Notes under the pieces: generated by a model
Databases searched by the model: none
Seen by the model: only the letters and a program-made list of their open reading frames with translations
What the model was told of the DNA's origin: nothing
Shown here: piece after piece, positions 6,331-6,894 of the stretch
Position numbering within the stretch: position 1 is the first letter of the stretch
How the letters are laid out: each line of letters begins with the position of its first letter
Assembly (NCBI GenBank): GCA_002291875.1
Contig: DBAV01000106.1
Span: forward strand, 1-6,894
Direction: 5' to 3'
Origin: Hyphomonadaceae bacterium UBA1001
GTDB lineage: Bacteria; Pseudomonadota; Alphaproteobacteria; Caulobacterales; Aquidulcibacteraceae
DNA length: 6,894 nucleotides
Translations under genes and position numbers: made by a program

Positions 6331-6360
6331 CAGATAGCGCGAGTGGGCCGGGCTGTGCAA
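6331..6360 (-). promoter_or_regulatory. Probable promoter of tRNA-Val
   Basis: On the minus strand TTGCAC (6355-6360) is followed after a short GC-rich spacer by GCTATCTG (6331-6338). The GCTA start of the -10 box matches the housekeeping promoter pattern known from Caulobacter-type alphaproteobacteria. It lies 17 bp before the tRNA 5' end, leaving a short leader, as usual for tRNA genes. The -35 matches only partly. Confidence 0.42.
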
Positions 6361-6373
6361 GGGGCGCGGGCGG

Positions 6374-6395
6374 GGCGGTGCAGTGCGCACCCGCC
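6374..6395 (-). terminator. Candidate hairpin terminator after sucD
   Basis: Seven bases lie between the hairpin and the sucD stop codon. On the minus strand GGCGG, a bulged G, and TGCG pair with TGCA and CCGCC around a 3-nt loop. The stem is GC-rich, but what follows is C-rich with no U-run, so it may act in mRNA 3'-end protection or weak termination rather than as a classic intrinsic terminator. Confidence 0.3.
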
Positions 6396-6402
6396 GGCAG
6401 CT

Positions 6403-6894
6403 TCACCCGTTCAGCACCTCGACCATGGTGCGCCCCAGGGCCGCGGGATGGGGGGCGACGCGGATCCCGGCGGCCTCCATCGCGGCGATCTTGGAGCCGG
6501 CATCGCCCTTGCCACCCGAGATGATCGCCCCGGCATGGCCCATCCGCCGGCCCGGCGGGGCCGTGCGGCCGGCGATGAAGCCGACCATGGGCTTGCTGCG
6601 GCCGCGCCTCGCCTCGTCGGCGATGAACTGGGCCGCGTCCTCCTCGGCGGTGCCGCCGATCTCGCCGATCATGATGATGGCACGGGTCTCGTTGTCGGCG
6701 AGGAACATCTCGAGCACGTCGATGAACTCGGTCCCCTTGACGGGGTCGCCGCCGATCCCGACCGCGGTGGTCTGGCCCAGCCCCTCATTGGTGGTCTGGA
6801 ACACCGCCTCATAGGTCAGCGTGCCCGAGCGCGAGACGATGCCGATGTCGCCGCGCTTGAAGATCGAACCCGGCATGATGCCGATCTTGCACTC
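6403..6894 (-). CDS. sucD: Succinate-CoA ligase (ADP-forming) alpha subunit, C-terminal part
   Basis: Only the last 163 residues are in the window; the 5' part continues past the right edge (the family is about 290 aa). The visible frame starts ECKIGIMPG, the segment linking the CoA-binding domain to the ligase domain. It continues with IVSRSGTLTYEAV, TTAVGIGGDPVKGTEFIDVLE, AIIMIGEIGGTAEEDAA and FIAGRTAPPGRRMGHAGAIISGGKG. The His in GRRMGHAGAI is the residue phosphorylated during catalysis. With SucC it interconverts succinyl-CoA and succinate with ATP formation in the TCA cycle, in the cytoplasm. The C-terminus VEVLNG followed by TGA is normal, so the gene is cut by the window and not truncated in nature. 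In many alphaproteobacteria sucA follows sucD directly; here the next same-strand gene is tRNA-Val, so sucA must be elsewhere or this gene order differs. Confidence 0.97.
   Translation of the reverse strand, partial: ECKIGIMPGSIFKRGDIGIVSRSGTLTYEAVFQTTNEGLGQTTAVGIGGDPVKGTEFIDVLEMFLADNETRAIIMIGEIGGTAEEDAAQFIADEARRGRSKPMVGFIAGRTAPPGRRMGHAGAIISGGKGDAGSKIAAMEAAGIRVAPHPAALGRTMVEVLNG

Overview
The window looks like chromosomal DNA from a GC-rich alphaproteobacterium. The evidence is SucD of alphaproteobacterial type (partial at the right edge), a tRNA-Val with a GCTA-type -10 box upstream, and dense palindromic repeats with CCCGGGATGACGG arms of a kind common in that class. Caulobacterales/Maricaulales-like or Sphingomonadales-like lineages fit, but the sequence alone does not fix the genus.

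Layout. (1) 1-1007 has no credible gene. It is a repeat field made of two unrelated families. At 31-577 there is an alternating array of two palindromic units (A and B) with a period of about 119 bp. At 621-972 there are three copies of a 53-54 bp two-hairpin module, one of them inverted, plus a partial fourth copy ending about 50 bp before the first gene. (2) 1023-2051 (+) encodes a probably exported alpha/beta hydrolase related to the BAAT C-terminal/acyl-CoA thioesterase group. (3) 2052-2350 is a convergent intergenic gap with hairpins. (4) 2351-5975 (-) is a three-gene block read as FkbM-family methyltransferase, then hexapeptide-repeat acyltransferase, then a putative GT-B glycosyltransferase with an extra beta-rich C-terminal domain. 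The last two overlap by 47 bp. (5) 6239-6313 (-) is tRNA-Val(GAC) with its own likely promoter. (6) 6403-6894 (-) is the C-terminal part of sucD.

How the genes fit together. The three minus-strand genes combine sugar transfer, O- or N-acylation and O-methylation, as expected of a small surface-glycan (or glycoprotein) synthesis and decoration set. The substrate cannot be read from sequence. The hydrolase is transcribed convergently and shows no evident link to this set. tRNA-Val and sucD are core genes flanking the accessory-looking block. I found no complete novel defence system, CRISPR array, transposase or integrase. The most unusual material is the repeat field, the two-domain glycosyltransferase, and the hydrolase with Glu at the usual catalytic Asp position.
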